Position numbers and translations under genes: made by a program | The notes under the pieces: generated by a model | The model's database searches: none | Seen by the model: the letters and a program-made list of their open reading frames with translations, nothing else | What the model was told of the DNA's origin: nothing | Assembly (NCBI GenBank): GCA_903925435.1 | Contig: CAIYFF010000610.1 | Span: forward strand, 1 to 6,525 | Length of the DNA: 6,525 bases | Origin: an uncultured Planctomycetota bacterium | GTDB lineage: Bacteria; Planctomycetota; UBA1135; UBA2386 | Reading direction: 5' to 3' | Shown here: positions 5,081 to 6,525 of the stretch, piece after piece | Layout of the letters: each line of letters opens with the position of its first letter | Numbering within the stretch: position 1 is the stretch's first letter

Positions 5081-6525
5081 CACACTCGCGGGATCGTCGC
5101 TGCCGTGGCACACGGCGCAGGACTCTTCGCCAGTGGGGCTCGTGTTGGCGTCGACGTGCGCAATCGCGGCAGTCGCGTCGTGGCACGACGTGCACGCAGA
5201 TCTCCAGACGCGCGCTTCGATCAAGCCGTTGGGATGCGAACGCGCTGCGATCTCGCGCCACGCCGTGTTGCTGTCGCCGTGGCACGAGGCGCAATCCTTC
5301 GTGCCGCCGGGGCTGTGCGGGTAGACGACGTTCTCGTAGGTCGTCGACGCGCCGCCAAAGCCCACGACTTCGTAGTTGGCGCCCTCGGTGAGTTCGCGGC
5401 CGTGGTGGATCTTGTGCAGCATCGTGCGGAAGTCGATCGTCGTTCCCGTCGTTGCTGCCGCGGACGGATAGACGTAGCGAGGAGCGTCCTCTGCGCCAGC
5501 GAGCGTGTGGCAAGCAAAGCAGCCGTCGATGCCGCGCCGTGATCCGCCGTGGAACTGCAGGTCGACGTGGCAGTTTGCGCAGGACGTGATCGAGTCGATG
5601 CGCGCAGGCTGCACGACCGCGGTCGCAGCTCCAAACAGCAACTCGGCGCGTGTCGCGACCGATGCCTCGGTGTAGCTCGTCGTCGTGCCCGAGACGTTCT
5701 TGGTGAGGCTGCGCGTAGCAGTGATGTGCAGCGCATACGTGCCGTCGAGGACCGGCAAGCCAGTCCAATCGCCGTGCGATTCGCCGAGATCGGGCGACTC
5801 GTTGAGCGCGCCGGGATACGTCGCAGGCACGACGTAGTCCGTGGTGTAGCTGACGAGCGTCTCGCCCGTTCCAAACTCGACTGTCTCGGTGATCGTCCCT
5901 GCGGTCGCGTCGATCGACCACGACGACGATGGCGCTTCCGTCAGTGTGACCTTTTGCACGGCTGCGCCGAGTGCATGCGCACGAAGGACTCCGGATGCGA
6001 TGGGGCGTGCGTTTGCGCCGCTGCCGTAGGTCGGGTTGTTGCGCGACGACAAGAACGCGCGGTTGCCGTCGATCTGACGCACTTGGACCCACTCGCGGTC
6101 TGTCGCAGTGTCGATGCGCAACACGTCGCCCGCCACGAACGCGCTCGGGTCGGCAAGGTCGAAGTGGTTCTGTCCGGCCGCGACCGCTGCTGCGAGCGTC
6201 GTCGATGCGCCGCTTCCCGTTTCGACGAACACATACGTCAGCGCCCCGCTCGCGTTGCGGTGGTTGCCACGGACCGTCGTGAACGATTCGAGCGCCGCAG
6301 TCGATGCGCCGACGTGTTCGAGTGCGAGTTGTTCTGGCAGCCTCGTTGACAGCGACGGCGAGGAGCCGACCGTCGACGGCGGGATGCGGAGGATCTGAAG
6401 CAGGTTGGGGTTCTCGGCAGGGCCGCCGAGCACGGCTTCGATGCGCGCGAGCGACGCCGGCGCAATCGCATTGCCGAGGCCATCCGTCACCGTGAAGTCG
6501 ACGCGAACGAACTCGCCCGCGTCGA
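5057..6525 (-). CDS. OmcA/MtrC-type multiheme c-type cytochrome, C-terminal part (5' end outside window)
   Basis: The minus-strand frame stays open to the window edge (DAGEFVRVDFTVTDGLGN visible at its beginning), so the start lies beyond 6525; the stop is TGA at 5059-5057. The visible part has about 300 heme-free, beta-rich residues and then a pentaheme domain with five CxxCH sites: CANCH (5581-5567), CFACH (5521-5507), CASCH (5293-5279), CTSCH (5194-5180) and CAVCH (5119-5105). Spacing and context fit the OmcA/MtrC family: FHGGSRRG after the first heme, DFRTMLHKIHHGREL between the second and third, VVYPHSPGGTKDC before the third, and a last His three residues from the C-terminus (RAHRVR) as a probable axial ligand. 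Such proteins carry electrons at the outer cell surface to minerals or partner proteins; export and heme attachment need the Sec and Ccm systems. A second pentaheme domain could lie upstream, outside the window, making a decaheme protein. The beta region seems to contain an extra small domain (about 6202-5951). Confidence 0.93.
   Translation of the reverse strand, partial: DAGEFVRVDFTVTDGLGNAIAPASLARIEAVLGGPAENPNLLQILRIPPSTVGSSPSLSTRLPEQLALEHVGASTAALESFTTVRGNHRNASGALTYVFVETGSGASTTLAAAVAAGQNHFDLADPSAFVAGDVLRIDTATDREWVQVRQIDGNRAFLSSRNNPTYGSGANARPIASGVLRAHALGAAVQKVTLTEAPSSSWSIDATAGTITETVEFGTGETLVSYTTDYVVPATYPGALNESPDLGESHGDWTGLPVLDGTYALHITATRSLTKNVSGTTTSYTEASVATRAELLFGAATAVVQPARIDSITSCANCHVDLQFHGGSRRGIDGCFACHTLAGAEDAPRYVYPSAAATTGTTIDFRTMLHKIHHGRELTEGANYEVVGFGGASTTYENVVYPHSPGGTKDCASCHGDSNTAWREIAARSHPNGLIEARVWRSACTSCHDATAAIAHVDANTSPTGEESCAVCHGSDDPASVLRAHRVR

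Noticed and set aside
4392..6092. Minus-strand open frame of 566 codons across batB and the cytochrome
   Set aside because: It is in a different frame from the cytochrome with its CxxCH motifs, and is Arg-rich with no domain pattern; a shadow frame.

Overview
The window is a GC-rich bacterial chromosomal segment in which true genes end most codons in G or C. The gene families present (MoxR-associated DUF58 protein, Bat-type von Willebrand A proteins, a DUF4139 protein and an OmcA/MtrC-type multiheme cytochrome) together suggest a Gram-negative, high-GC, probably environmental bacterium such as a myxobacterial or planctomycete relative. The phylum is inference; no marker gene is present. I see no tRNA, rRNA, CRISPR array, insertion sequence or phage gene.

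Layout. Positions 1-829 hold the C-terminal part of a DUF4139 protein on the + strand, cut by the window edge. Positions 830-1222 form a 393-bp gap without a convincing gene. It carries clustered inverted repeats (about 924-967), a run of short hairpins (1010-1125) and a very strong Shine-Dalgarno match (1183-1191) that does not serve the annotated downstream start. Positions 1223-5080 hold a tight four-gene + strand operon: a DUF58 protein, a compact BatD-like lipoprotein, BatA and BatB. Its three internal junctions are 4-base ATGA or GTGA overlaps, pointing to translational coupling. Positions 5057-6525 hold, on the - strand, the C-terminal part of a pentaheme-domain OmcA/MtrC-type cytochrome, whose last 24 bases overlap the end of batB tail to tail.

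How they work together. DUF58 and Bat proteins typically accompany a MoxR AAA+ ATPase. The usual picture is a membrane complex of VWA proteins (BatA, BatB) with a BatD-like periplasmic partner, acting in cell-envelope stress resistance or chaperoning. All three VWA-type proteins here keep the D-x-S-x-S metal-site motif. The operon is reduced: no moxR precedes it in the window, and the BatD-like partner is only 310 residues. The cytochrome belongs to a family of cell-surface electron-transfer proteins; nothing in the sequence ties it to the Bat operon apart from adjacency.

The most interesting unexplained stretch is the leader before the DUF58 gene. It contains mutually exclusive RNA pairings around a 9-base Shine-Dalgarno sequence, followed by a seven-codon mini-ORF with two adjacent Cys codons whose stop overlaps the DUF58 start. 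It may be a regulatory leader, but chance hairpins are common at this GC content and the idea is unproven.
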